DNA from: Acidobacteriota bacterium
GTDB taxonomy: Bacteria; Acidobacteriota; Thermoanaerobaculia; Thermoanaerobaculales; Thermoanaerobaculaceae
DNA: 64,000 nt
Direction of reading: 5' to 3'
Assembly (NCBI GenBank): GCA_016213675.1
Contig: JACQZW010000050.1
Location: 30,216 to 94,215 of the forward strand
Part shown: positions 1-9,700 of the stretch, piece after piece
How positions within the stretch are numbered: position 1 is the first letter of the stretch
Layout: the number at the start of each line of letters is the position of its first letter
The notes under the pieces: generated by a model
Databases searched by the model: none
Told to the model about the DNA's origin: nothing
Seen by the model: only the letters and a program-made list of their open reading frames with translations
Made by a program: the position numbers and the translations under genes

Positions 1-165
1 GGCGAGGACCCTCTCGTCGCGGACCCCGCGGGCGGCGATCTGCGTGCGGACCATGTCCTCACGCTGCCTCGCCCACGAGGCCTCCTCGCCCGCCGCGCCG
101 CTGCCGCCGCAGCACCATGACCCTCCGGCCAGTGCCAGCAGCATGAGCACGAGTGTCCTCCTCAC
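1..165 (-). CDS. pcm: Protein-L-isoaspartate O-methyltransferase, secreted (5' part only)
   Basis: Only the first 55 codons are in the window; the gene runs off the left edge. It starts at a GTG that overlaps the TGA of the upstream amidohydrolase (GTGA), so the two are probably translationally coupled. The N-terminus is a hydrophobic signal-like segment (RRTLVLMLLALAGGS) followed by a Gly/Ala linker. The segment RQREDMVRTQIAARGVRDER then matches the conserved opening of the PCMT family, which methylates L-isoaspartyl residues in damaged proteins using SAM. The SAM-binding core is outside the window. An exported PCMT is less usual than the cytosolic form. The family call rests on a short stretch but the motif is characteristic. 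Confidence 0.72.
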   Translation of the reverse strand, partial: MRRTLVLMLLALAGGSWCCGGSGAAGEEASWARQREDMVRTQIAARGVRDERVLA

Positions 166-1820
166 GATGTGCCCCCCGCCACGAACGCGTCGCGCCCGGC
201 GACGATCGTGCGCAGCACTCGGGCTTGCAAGATCGTTGCCGGGTCGCTCTCCTCGAGGCTGCGGTCGAGGACGGTGAGGTCGGCGGCGAGGGCCGGGGCG
301 ATGGCCCCGCGCCAGCCTTCCTCGAACGCGGCGTACGCGGGCCAGGCCGAAAACCCGGCGATCGCCTCGGTCCGTGTCAGCGCCTCGGGCAGGTTCCACC
401 CCGGCTCCGCTGTCCCCTCCGGAGGGCGGCGCGTCACCGCGGCCCACATGCCGAGGCCGGGATCGGGGCTCTCTACCGGCACGTCGGACCCGAGCTCGAG
501 GCGCGCGCCGGCCGCCAGCAGCGACCGCCAGCGGTAGGCCCAGGGCGTCCGTTCCGCACCGAGCCGGCGCGGCGCCCACGGCATGTCCGAGGTGCAGTGC
601 GTCGGTTGGACCGCGGCGATGACCCCGAGCTTCGCGAAGCGCGGGACGTCCTCCGGACGCACGATCTGCGCGTGCTCGATCCGCGGGCGCAGCGTCGAGC
701 CGACCCCGAGGACCTGCTCGTAGATGTCCAGCGTCCGGGTGACGGCGGCATCGCCGATGGCGTGGACGCACGGCTGGAACCCGGCCTTCGCGGCCCGCCG
801 GATCACGTCGGCGAGACGGGCCGAAATGGTCACCTCGAGGCCGCGGCTCCCCGGTTCGTCGCTGTAGGGCGCCGACAGCGCGGCGCCGCGCGACCCCAAC
901 GCGCCGTCGGCATAGAGCTTGACCGCCCGCACCGCGAGCATCCCGCCGCGCGACAGCCAGGGACCGTTGCCGAACTCCGCGGCGAGGAGCTCGTCGTCGC
1001 CGCCGTCGAGGATCGCGTAGACCCGGACCGGCAGCCGGCCGTCACGCTCCAGCCCGCGCAAGACCGCGAGCTCCGCGCGTGTCGTTCCGGCGTCGTGGAT
1101 CGAGGTGAGCCCGAACGACGCCAGGGTGCGACCGGCGAGGAGCACGCGGCGCTCGATGTCGGCCGCCGTCGGCCTGGGCAGGACCCGCTCGACCAGGTCG
1201 GCCGCCGCGTCGACCAGGACGCCGGTCGGCGCCCCGCCCGCGTCACGCAGGATGCGGCCGCCGGCCGGATCCGTACTCTCGACCGTGATCCCGGCCTCCG
1301 CCAGCGCCCGGGCGTTGAGCAGCACCGCGTGCCCGTCGACCCGGCGCAGCAGGACGGGACGATTTGGCACCGCCGCCGACAGCGCGGCCTGCGTCGGCAG
1401 CGCCTTGTCCGGCCAGTCGTTCTGGTCCCAACCGCGGCCGAGGACCCAGGTGCCGGCCGGGAGCGTGTCCGCGACCGCCCTCGCCCGGGTGACGACCTCG
1501 GCGTAGCTCGCCGTCCCCACGAGGTCGACCTGCTCCAGCGCGGCGCCGTAGCCGACGACGTGGCCGGGCCCCTCGGTGAGCCCGGGGTAGACGTGCGCCC
1601 CGGCGAGCTCGACGACCTCGGCGGCAGCGGCGCGCCACGCCTGCGCCTCGCCCGGGGGCACGAGGGCGACGATCCGGCCCTCGGCGACGGCGATCTCGAG
1701 CCGCTGCGGGCCGGCGGACAGGTGGACGGTACCCCCGACCAGGAGGCGCTCGCAGCGCGGCGCTGCAACGGCGGAAGTGACTGCAGTAGCGAGCAGAAGC
1801 AGCGGGAGCAGACGGAGCAT
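162..1820 (-). CDS. Secreted amidohydrolase, YtcJ-like (amidohydrolase 3 family)
   Basis: A 552-residue protein with a clear signal peptide (about 1-19). Family features are the VKLYADGALGSRG segment near residue 300, the CVHAIGDAAV strand with a metal-binding His, IEHAQIVRP with the next His, and LGSDVPVESPDP with the catalytic Asp. Members are TIM-barrel metal hydrolases acting on amide or imide bonds; the substrate cannot be read from sequence. The oddity is at residues 83-87: the usual D-A-H-x-H metal motif reads E-G-P-G-H, so the first metal His is missing. The start is ATG with a -10-like box 6 bases upstream and no leader. The next gene encodes an exported isoaspartyl methyltransferase. 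Confidence 0.85.
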   Translation of the reverse strand: MLRLLPLLLLATAVTSAVAAPRCERLLVGGTVHLSAGPQRLEIAVAEGRIVALVPPGEAQAWRAAAAEVVELAGAHVYPGLTEGPGHVVGYGAALEQVDLVGTASYAEVVTRARAVADTLPAGTWVLGRGWDQNDWPDKALPTQAALSAAVPNRPVLLRRVDGHAVLLNARALAEAGITVESTDPAGGRILRDAGGAPTGVLVDAAADLVERVLPRPTAADIERRVLLAGRTLASFGLTSIHDAGTTRAELAVLRGLERDGRLPVRVYAILDGGDDELLAAEFGNGPWLSRGGMLAVRAVKLYADGALGSRGAALSAPYSDEPGSRGLEVTISARLADVIRRAAKAGFQPCVHAIGDAAVTRTLDIYEQVLGVGSTLRPRIEHAQIVRPEDVPRFAKLGVIAAVQPTHCTSDMPWAPRRLGAERTPWAYRWRSLLAAGARLELGSDVPVESPDPGLGMWAAVTRRPPEGTAEPGWNLPEALTRTEAIAGFSAWPAYAAFEEGWRGAIAPALAADLTVLDRSLEESDPATILQARVLRTIVAGRDAFVAGGTS

Positions 1821-1826
1821 ACGCGT

Positions 1827-1832
1827 ACTCTA
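1827..1832 (-). promoter_or_regulatory. -10 box (TAGAGT), leaderless-type promoter of the amidohydrolase
   Basis: TAGAGT on the minus strand lies exactly 6 bases before the ATG. No Shine-Dalgarno sequence and no clear -35 are visible. This is one of a set of identically placed boxes in the window. Confidence 0.4.
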
Positions 1833-1937
1833 GCACCGCCCCGGCCGGTGCTCCGCCGCCCCTCCCGCAGGCGTTCCGACGCGAAGGGCCGGGACGAGTC
1901 CGAGGTAATCTGAATTGGATCGCCAGGGAGACGCGCC

Positions 1938-3017
1938 ATGTCCGACACCTCGCTGACCCGCCGACAGTTCCTCGCTGCGACCTCCGCGGCGGCCGCCGCG
2001 GCGGCCGTCCGCCCGGCCGGGGCGGGCCCCGGCCCGACGCCCGCGCCGGTCCGTCCGGTCGCCGTCGCCTCCGCCAACGGCCTCGCCGCCGTCAAGCTCG
2101 CCGTCGACCAGATGACCGGCGGCGCGGCCCCGGTGGACGCTGCCGTGGCCGGGGTGGCGATCGTCGAGGCCGACCCCGAGGACCTCACGGTCGGTTACGG
2201 GGGGCTGCCCAACGAGGAGGGCGTGGTCCAGCTCGACGCGGCGGTGATGGACGGCACGACGATGCGCGCCGGCGCGGTCGCCGCGCTCGAGCGCATCAAG
2301 CACCCGGCCCGCGTCGCCCTCGAGGTGATGCGCCGGACCACCCGCATCCTGCTCGTCGGCGAGGGCGCGCTGAAGTTCGCCCGCGCCCACGGCTTCCCAG
2401 AGGAGAACCTCCTCACCGAGCGCGCGCGCAAGATCTGGCTGTACTGGAAGGAGAACGCCGCCCCGAAGGACGACTGGCTGCCCGCCGCCTCGGAGGTCGA
2501 CGACCCCGACCTCAAGTGGTTCATCACCAAGTACGGCGACTCCATGTTCCGCCCGACCGGCACGATCCACCTGTCGGCCGTCGGCCCCGACGGCGCGGTC
2601 GGCTGCTGCACGACGACCTCCGGGCTGTTCTTCAAGCTCCCCGGCCGGGTCGGCGACTCGCCGCTCGTCGGCTGCGGGCTCTACTGCGACGGCGAGGTCG
2701 GCACGGCCGGCGGGACCGGCCACGGCGAAAGCGCGATCATCTCGTGCGGCGCCCACACCGTCGTCGAGCTCATGCGCCAGGGGAAGTCGCCCGAGGCCGC
2801 CTGCCTCGCGACCCTCGAGCGGGTGGTCGCCAATACCCGGGTCGCCTGGCTGAAGGACGCCACGGGGAGGCCGGCGAACAACCTCAACCTCTATGCCGCC
2901 AACCGGGCGGGCGAAGTCGGAGGCGCCGCGCTCTTCTCGGGCAGCCGGTTCGCCGTCTGCCGCGCCGGCGAGCCCGCCCGCCTCGTCGACTGCGCCTACC
3001 TCTTCAAGAAAGGCTGA
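1938..3017 (+). CDS. Tat-exported N4-glycosylasparaginase / isoaspartyl peptidase-type Ntn hydrolase
   Basis: A 359-residue member of the asparaginase-2 (Ntn-hydrolase) family. It opens with a twin-arginine signal (SLTRRQFLAAT followed by a long Ala run), so it should be exported folded. The predicted autocatalytic cleavage and nucleophile is Thr209 in TGTIHLSAV, followed by the Gly-rich GTAGGTGHGES substrate loop near 255-264. The family hydrolyses beta-aspartyl or GlcNAc-asparagine bonds after self-cleavage into alpha and beta chains. A GGGAG Shine-Dalgarno precedes the ATG. It is divergent from the amidohydrolase and close to an isoaspartyl methyltransferase, which fits handling of aged or isoaspartyl proteins in the envelope (inference). 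Confidence 0.82.
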   Translation: MSDTSLTRRQFLAATSAAAAAAAVRPAGAGPGPTPAPVRPVAVASANGLAAVKLAVDQMTGGAAPVDAAVAGVAIVEADPEDLTVGYGGLPNEEGVVQLDAAVMDGTTMRAGAVAALERIKHPARVALEVMRRTTRILLVGEGALKFARAHGFPEENLLTERARKIWLYWKENAAPKDDWLPAASEVDDPDLKWFITKYGDSMFRPTGTIHLSAVGPDGAVGCCTTTSGLFFKLPGRVGDSPLVGCGLYCDGEVGTAGGTGHGESAIISCGAHTVVELMRQGKSPEAACLATLERVVANTRVAWLKDATGRPANNLNLYAANRAGEVGGAALFSGSRFAVCRAGEPARLVDCAYLFKKG

Positions 3018-3077
3018 GCGCCAAGGGCCGAGGACGACGCCTGGTGTCCCGACCGCGGTCCCGTGGCCTGTCGCTTT

Positions 3078-3112
3078 CGACGCTCGACCCTCGACGCTCG
3101 ACCGTCGATTCC
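3078..3112. repeat. Tandem heptamer repeat (CGACSCT-type, 5 units)
   Basis: Five consecutive 7-base units: CGACGCT, CGACCCT, CGACGCT, CGACCGT, CGATTCC. They lie between two convergent genes. The array is one of six such 7-base-period arrays in the window, each with a different unit. Confidence 0.75.
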
Positions 3113-3139
3113 TGAGTCCCCACGCGTCATGTGTCGATG

Positions 3140-6100
3140 CTACGAGTCCCGCAATGCGGCGCGGACCTCCCGCGCCAGGGTCTCCATGTCGAAGGGCTTC
3201 TCGAGGAAGCGGACGGACCCGGTGAGGACGCCCTGGCGGACCGCGACGTCGGGGGCATAGCCCGACATCACGATCACCCGCAGCGCGGGCCAGCGCTCCC
3301 GGAGCCGCTCGGCGAGCTCGTTGCCGTGGATCCCCGGCAGCACGAGGTCGGTGAGCAGGACGTCGAACGGCGAGTCGAGCGGGAGCGAGAGCGCCGCCTC
3401 GCCGCTGCTCATCGCGACGACCCGGTACTCCAGCATGGTCAGCATCTCCCGCAGCCCCTCGCGGGCGCCGGTCTCGTCCTCGACGACGAGCACCTGCTCG
3501 TGCCGGCCGGTGGTCGGCGTCATCCGGTCGGACATCGGTTGCGGCGGGACGAAGACGCCGGAGCCGCGGTACGGGAGGACCACCCTGAACACCGTCCCGC
3601 CGCCGGGGTTGGCCTCCACGTCGATGCGGCCGCGGTGCGCGGCGACGATGCCGTGGACCACCGCGAGGCCCAGGCCGATCCCCCGGTCCTCCCCCTTGGT
3701 CGTGAAGAACGGCTCGAAGATGTGCGGGCGAATGTCGTCGGGGATGCCGCAGCCGGTGTCGCGAACCTCGAGCCAGACCTCGCGCTCCTCGATCTCACCG
3801 GTGCTGACCACGAGCTCGCCGCCGTTCGGCATGGCGTCCGTGGAGTTGAGCACCAGGTTCGACATCACCTGCTGGAGCTGGCCGCGGTCGGCGTCGACAT
3901 GGAGCGGTCCGGAGCCCAGGCGCAGGTCGAAGCGGATGTTCTCCCGGACGAGACGGCGGAACAGCGCGTGGGTCTCGCGGACGACGTCGTTGAGGTCGAG
4001 CCGCTCGGGCTTGACCACCTCGCGCCGCGCGAAGAGCAGCAGTTGGCGGGTCAGCGCCGCGCCCCGCTTCACGTCGGCCTCGATCTCGCCGATGGCGTTG
4101 CCCAGCGCCCGCGGGTCGTCGCTCCGGGCGCGCAGCACCTCGACGGTGCCGAGGAGGGCCTGCAGGAGGTTGTTGAAGTCGTGGGCGACGCCGCCGGCGA
4201 GCTGGCCGATGGCACGCATCTTCTGCGACTCGCGGAGCTGCGCCGACAGGGCGACCTCCCGGGTGACGTCGCGCTTCACCTCGACGTAGTTGACGATCCG
4301 CCCCGCCACATCCCGGATCGGCGAGATGGTGGCCTCCTCCTGGTAGACCGCGCCGTCCTTGCGGCAATTGATGAACTGGCCCGTCCACACCTCGCCGCGC
4401 GCCAGCGATGCCTCGGCGTCGAGGAAGAAGCCCTCGGGCTGCTGACCGGAGTCGAGCAGGCGCGGCCGCCTGCCGATCACCTCGGCGGCGGAATATCCCG
4501 ACGAGCGCTCGAACGCCGGGTTGACGTACTGGATACGCCAGTCCGTGTCGGTGATCACGATGGATTCGGCGGCGCTCTCGACGGCCTTGGCCAGCCGCGC
4601 CCGCTCCTCCTCGACCTTCCGCGGCTCGGTCACGTCGCGGGCGATGACGGCGACCCGGGCGACCTTGCCCTGGGAGTCAAAGACCGGGTAGTAGGAGTTG
4701 TCGAAGCGCACGCCGCCGCGATCGTCCTCGAACCTGACGGGTCTGCCCGTGCGGATGACCTCCTCCACCATGGCGTGCCGGCGACTGGCGACCTCCGGCT
4801 CCACCAGGTCGACGAACCTACGGCCGAACGCCAGGTCCAGGTCGATCCCGAGCCGGTGACAGGCATGCGTGTTGGCGGCCAGGATGCGGCCCTGGGCGTC
4901 GAGGAGGAGCGCCACGTCGTTGGGGGCGTTGAGCAGCGCGAGGGCGGTCTCCTCGCTCTCGCGCAGCGCCTCCTCGGCGCGCCTCCGCTCGGCGACCTCG
5001 GCGCGCAGCTCGGCGGTCCGCTCGACCACCCGCCGTTCGAGCTCGTCGTGGGCCTCGAGGAGCATCTGCTCGGCGCGCTTGCGGTCGGTGATGTCGCGGG
5101 CCGTGGTCAGCACGTGGCGCACCGAGCCGTCGACGGCCAGCTCGGGCACGAGCAGCCAGTCGATCCAAACCCCCGAAGGCAGCTCGAACTCCACCCGGTG
5201 CTCCTGGCCGGAGGCGAAAACGTGCTGGATCGCCCGGTCCCACACCTCGCACAACGGCTCGGGGAAGCCCAGCTCCCGGTGCGTCTTGCCGATGAACTCG
5301 GCGGCCAGGATGCCCGTCTGCGACTCGACGATGGTGTTGACGTACAGGTGCCGGCCTGCGCGGTCGAAGCGCATGATCACGTCGAGCGAGTTCTCGGACA
5401 GCGCGCGAAGGCGCTCCTCGCTGTCGCGCAGCGCGGCCTCGATGCGGCGGCGTTCGGCGATCTCAGCCTCGAGGGTGCGGACCACCCGAGCGAGCTCGGC
5501 CGTGCGTTGCTCGACCCGGGCCTCGAGCCCGCCGTAGGCGTCGCGGAGCTCCTGCTCGGCACGCTTGAGTTCGCTGATGTCGACGACGACGGCGACGTGA
5601 CCGGAGATCTCCCCGGACTCGCCGAAGCGCACCTTGTTGATCACGAAGGCGAAGAAGGTGGAGCCGTCCTTGCGGCGAAGGAGCAGCTCGCGACGCCATC
5701 CGCCCTGCGCGTGCTGCTCCCTGAGCAGCTCGCCCACCAGCTCGTGCGGAAGCCCGCGTAGGTTCAACGAGAACACGTCCCTGCCGATGGCCTCGCCGCC
5801 CGTCCAGCCGAACAGCTTCTCGGCGTGGTTGTTCCAGAACGTCACGCTCCCCGCCGGGTCGGTAGCGATCACGGCGTTCTGCACCTCGTCGAGGAGCGAG
5901 GACTGGAAGGCGACGCGGGCCTCGGCACTCTTGAGGTCGGTGAGGTCGCGGATCACGGCGACGACACGGTCGTCCCCCAGGGGCGAGAGCCGCGCCTCGA
6001 AGGTGCGCAGCCCGAGGTCGGGGATGGCGAGCACGTACTCGGCCCGCGCCCGGTCACCCGTCGTCCTGACCTTGCCGATGGCCCGAGTCAGCACGGCCGC

Positions 6101-6754
6101 CACCGCGGCCGGCAGCACTTCGTCGACCCGGTGGCCCAGGAAGACCGCCGGGGGCACCAGCAAGGCGTCCGGCTGGCTCGTCCGGTAGTCGCAGATCCTC
6201 CCTTCGACGTCGGTGCAGAAGTAGAGGTCCGGCAGCGCCGCGAACACTGCCTCGAGCTCGGCCGCCTTGTCGCGGAGTCGGTCCTGAGTCTGCTTGAGCT
6301 CCGTGATGTCCTCGACGGTGCCCTCGTACCACTGCACGCGTCCATCCTCACCACGGACGGCCCGTGCCGTCAGCGACGTCCACAACGTGCTCCCGTCCTT
6401 GCGCCGCACCTCGGCCTCGAACCGGGCGACCGCGCCATCCGCATCGAGCGACCGGACCAGGTCGAGGCGCCGCTGCCCGTCGACGTAGAGCTGCCCGGGA
6501 ATGTCGGTGATCGAGGCGAGCAGCTCCTCCGGTGACTCGTAGCCGTACATCCGCGCCAGCGCCGGGTTGACCGCCAGGTAGCGGCCTTCCGGCGTGGTCT
6601 GGAAGAAGCCGAACGCCGCCCGGTCGACGAGCTCCGGGATTCCCTTCCCCGCGCCCCGCCGGGCTGTCCCCCCGGAGGACACTCGCCTCGCCGGCGCGGC
6701 GGCACGCTCGCCGCGCGGTGACGCGGGCACTTCTCGTCGGCTCTGGCGTGTCAC
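3140..6754 (-). CDS. Multi-PAS hybrid sensor histidine kinase with C-terminal receiver
   Basis: A soluble protein of 1204 residues with no membrane segment. About six PAS/PAC units fill residues 40-840, with coiled-coil linkers (for example LEARVEQRTAELARVVRTL near 410 and a second near 575). The HisKA box has GQLAGGVAHDFNNLLQALL near 860 (phospho-His in HDFNN). The HATPase domain has DTGCGIPDDI and FFTTKGEDRGIGLGLA. The receiver at about 1085-1200 has VVEDE, the phospho-Asp in LLTDLVLPG and the Lys in LEKPFD. It is a cytoplasmic sensor that can phosphorylate its own receiver; the signal is unknown. The GTG start has a -10 box 6 bases upstream. It is paralogous to the kinase immediately upstream. 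Confidence 0.92.
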   Translation of the reverse strand: MTRQSRREVPASPRGERAAAPARRVSSGGTARRGAGKGIPELVDRAAFGFFQTTPEGRYLAVNPALARMYGYESPEELLASITDIPGQLYVDGQRRLDLVRSLDADGAVARFEAEVRRKDGSTLWTSLTARAVRGEDGRVQWYEGTVEDITELKQTQDRLRDKAAELEAVFAALPDLYFCTDVEGRICDYRTSQPDALLVPPAVFLGHRVDEVLPAAVAAVLTRAIGKVRTTGDRARAEYVLAIPDLGLRTFEARLSPLGDDRVVAVIRDLTDLKSAEARVAFQSSLLDEVQNAVIATDPAGSVTFWNNHAEKLFGWTGGEAIGRDVFSLNLRGLPHELVGELLREQHAQGGWRRELLLRRKDGSTFFAFVINKVRFGESGEISGHVAVVVDISELKRAEQELRDAYGGLEARVEQRTAELARVVRTLEAEIAERRRIEAALRDSEERLRALSENSLDVIMRFDRAGRHLYVNTIVESQTGILAAEFIGKTHRELGFPEPLCEVWDRAIQHVFASGQEHRVEFELPSGVWIDWLLVPELAVDGSVRHVLTTARDITDRKRAEQMLLEAHDELERRVVERTAELRAEVAERRRAEEALRESEETALALLNAPNDVALLLDAQGRILAANTHACHRLGIDLDLAFGRRFVDLVEPEVASRRHAMVEEVIRTGRPVRFEDDRGGVRFDNSYYPVFDSQGKVARVAVIARDVTEPRKVEEERARLAKAVESAAESIVITDTDWRIQYVNPAFERSSGYSAAEVIGRRPRLLDSGQQPEGFFLDAEASLARGEVWTGQFINCRKDGAVYQEEATISPIRDVAGRIVNYVEVKRDVTREVALSAQLRESQKMRAIGQLAGGVAHDFNNLLQALLGTVEVLRARSDDPRALGNAIGEIEADVKRGAALTRQLLLFARREVVKPERLDLNDVVRETHALFRRLVRENIRFDLRLGSGPLHVDADRGQLQQVMSNLVLNSTDAMPNGGELVVSTGEIEEREVWLEVRDTGCGIPDDIRPHIFEPFFTTKGEDRGIGLGLAVVHGIVAAHRGRIDVEANPGGGTVFRVVLPYRGSGVFVPPQPMSDRMTPTTGRHEQVLVVEDETGAREGLREMLTMLEYRVVAMSSGEAALSLPLDSPFDVLLTDLVLPGIHGNELAERLRERWPALRVIVMSGYAPDVAVRQGVLTGSVRFLEKPFDMETLAREVRAALRDS

Positions 6755-6760
6755 GGGACC

Positions 6761-6766
6761 ATTCTA
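6761..6766 (-). promoter_or_regulatory. -10 box (TAGAAT), leaderless-type promoter of the hybrid kinase
   Basis: TAGAAT is followed by the 6 bases GGTCCC and then the GTG start. It lies in the 43-bp gap between the two tandem kinases, so the downstream kinase may have its own promoter. Confidence 0.42.
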
Positions 6767-6797
6767 GGCCCGGCGTCCCGCCCGGACTCGCACCTGC

Positions 6798-9700
6798 TCA
6801 CCCGTCCTGACCGTCGAGGACCGCGCGCAGCTCCCGCGCCACGGTATCCATGTCGAAAGGCTTCTGCAGGAACCGCACGCTCCCCTCGCTCACGCCGCGT
6901 CGGACCGCCTCGTCGGGGGTGTAGCCGGACATCACCACGACCCTGAGCCCGGGCCAGCGCGTCGCCAGCCTGCGTGCCAGCTCGGCGCCGTGGACACCGG
7001 GCAGCATGAGGTCGGTGAGCAGCACGTCGAACGGCTCGCCCGCCGGCATCGCCTCGGCTGCCTCGCCGGTGTCGACCGCCTGGACCCGATAGCCGAGCAT
7101 GGTGAGCATCTCGTGGAGTCCGTCTCGCGCACCCTTCTCGTCCTCGACGAGCAGGATCCGCTCGCCGCGGCCGGCGCGCAGCGGAGCCGGCTGGGGCGCG
7201 GCGGGCAACCGCGGGAAGTCGCCGGAGCCGTGGTAGCGCAGTCGCACCCGAAACGTGCTGCCGCGTCCGACCTCGCTCGCGACCTCGATCCGCCCCCCGT
7301 GCTGGGTCACGATGCCGTGGACGACCGACAGGCCGAGCCCCGTGCCCTTGCCCGCCGGCTTGGTCGTGAAGAACGGCTCGAAGATGCGTTCGCGCAGCGA
7401 CTCGTCCATCCCGACCCCGGAGTCCTGCACCTCGAACCAGGCCCACTCGCCGCCCTCGCGACCGGTGCGGACGACGAGCTCGCCGCCCCCGGGCATGGCG
7501 TCGACGGCGTTGACGACGAGGTTCACGAGGACCTGCTCGAGCTGCCCCTGATCGGCGTTGACCGGCAACGCCTCGGCGCTCGCCTCGACGCGAATCCGGA
7601 TGTCCTCGCGCACCAGGCGCAGGAGCAGCTCGTGGGTGTCGCGCACGACCGCGTTGAGGTCCAGCTTCTCCGGCTTCGTGACTTCCCGGCGCGAGAACAG
7701 GAGGAGCTGGCGGGTGAGCGAGGCCCCGCGGCGGACGTGCGCCTCCAGCTCGCCGACGATGGCGGCGAGGCGGGCGGGCGGCGGCGAGCCCGCGCGCAGG
7801 ACCTGGACCGTCGAGAGCAGCGCCTGCAGGAGGTTGTTGAAGTCGTGGGCGACGCCGCCGGCGAGCTGGCCGATCGCCTCGAGCTTCTGGGTCTGGCGGA
7901 GGTGCTCCTCGACGCGCAGCCGCTCGCGGATGTCGTGGACGACGACGAGGACCGCCGCCCGGCCGCGGTAGGTGAACGGGATCGACGAGATCTCGACGTC
8001 GATGGCGGAGCCGTCCCGGCGCAGAAGCTTCTCCTCGACCGCCGGCTGGCCCCGGCCTTCCTCCTGGGCGAGGCGGGCGCGGCGGGCGACGAGCGCCCGG
8101 TAGTCCGGGTGGACCAGCTCCAACATCGCCTTGCCGACCAGGTCGTCCGCGGAGTCGTAGCCGAGCATGTCCGCGCCGCGCTGGTTGGCGAAGACGATGC
8201 GGCCCTCGGAGTGGACCGCGATCGCGTCGGGGGACAGCTCGACGAGCGCCCGGTAGCGCTGCTCGCTCTCGGCGAGCGCGACCTCGGTCTCCTTCCTGGC
8301 GGTGATGTCCTCGACGGTGCCCTCGTAGTAGAGCGTCCGACCTTCCTGGTCGCGCACGGCCCTGGCCGTCTCCCGCACCCACAGGTGGCTGCCGTCGCGC
8401 CGCCTCCACATCGCCTCGAGCCCGACGACGATCCCCTCGCGCTCGACCCGGTCGATGAAGGTCGACCGCGGGGAGTCCGGGCCGTAGCCCGCCTCGGCGA
8501 CGTTCACCGCGGCCAGCTCGTCGAAGCTGTCGTAGGCGAGCATGCGGACGAGCGCCGGGTTGGCCATCAGCACCCAACCGTCGGGCGAGGTGCGGTAGAC
8601 GCCGACCACGGCGTTCTCGAAAATCCCGCGGAAGCGCTCCTCGGACTCGCGCAGCGCCGCCTCGGCTCGCTTGCGCTCGGTGATGTCGGTGAGGGCACCG
8701 ACGATCGCCACGGTCCGGCCGTCGCGGACGACCGGCGCCTCGTTGACCTCGACCCAGATCACCCGACCCCTGGCGCCGACGAGCTCGAGCTCGTAGACCG
8801 GCTGGACCTCGCCGCTGTCGATGGCGCGCTGCGTGGCCTTCACCCCCACCTCGTTGATCGGGTTGTCGGTCGTCAGCTCCGTCCACCGGACCAGCGCCTC
8901 CTCGGGCTCGCAGTCGAGAAACTGCCGCGACTGCGGGCTGACGTAGCGCAGCACATGGTCCGGCGTGTGGACGAAGAACATGTTGGTCGAGTGCTCGACG
9001 ATCTCGCGCAGGCGCTGCTCGCTGGCCCGCATCGCCTCCTCGGCCCGGGTCCGCTCGATCGCGCTGGCCACCTGGGCCGACACGAAGATCAGGAGGTTCT
9101 TCTCCTCCTCGCCGTAGCGCACCTCGCCGCTGTAGCTCTGCACCGCGAGCACGCCGATCGTGCGGTCCAGCGCCCGCAGGGGCACTCCGAGCCAGTCCAC
9201 GGACTTCGCGCCGATGTCCTCGATCTCGCCGGCCCGGACGAGCCTCTCGACCTCCGCCTCGTCGGCGAGGAACGGCTCGCCGGACCGCAGCACGTACTCG
9301 GTCAGGCCGCGGCCCGCCTTGCGCGGCGGCGGCGGCGGGTCGAATTCGTCGGCGAAGTAGGGGAACGTGATCTCGCCGGTCGCCGGCTCGTGGAGCGCGA
9401 TGTACAGGTTCCTCGCCGGCATCAGTCCGCCGACGATCGCGTGGATCGCCGGGAACAGCTCGCCCAGCGAGGCCGCCGAGTTGGTCGCCTCGGAGAGCCG
9501 GTAGAGGGCGGCCCGCACCGTCTCGCTGCGATGGCGGCGCGTGACGTCGCGCGCCATGCCGAGCACGGCCGTCACCTCGCCCCCGCTCTCGCGCAGCGGG
9601 ACCAGCCAAGTGTCGAGCCACACCTCGCGGCCGCCGAGCAGGTTGGGTGCCTCGATGCTCAGGGGTTCCCCGGTCTCGAGCACGCGTCCCAGGCTGCCGC

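Noticed and set aside
3131..5761. Long open frame antisense to the first hybrid kinase (876 codons), and similar ones at 6990-10571 and 55962-59408
   Set aside because: In very GC-rich DNA the frame opposite a real gene stays open. These translate to Arg/Gly/Asp/Val-rich sequence without motifs, while the opposite strand encodes clear domains.
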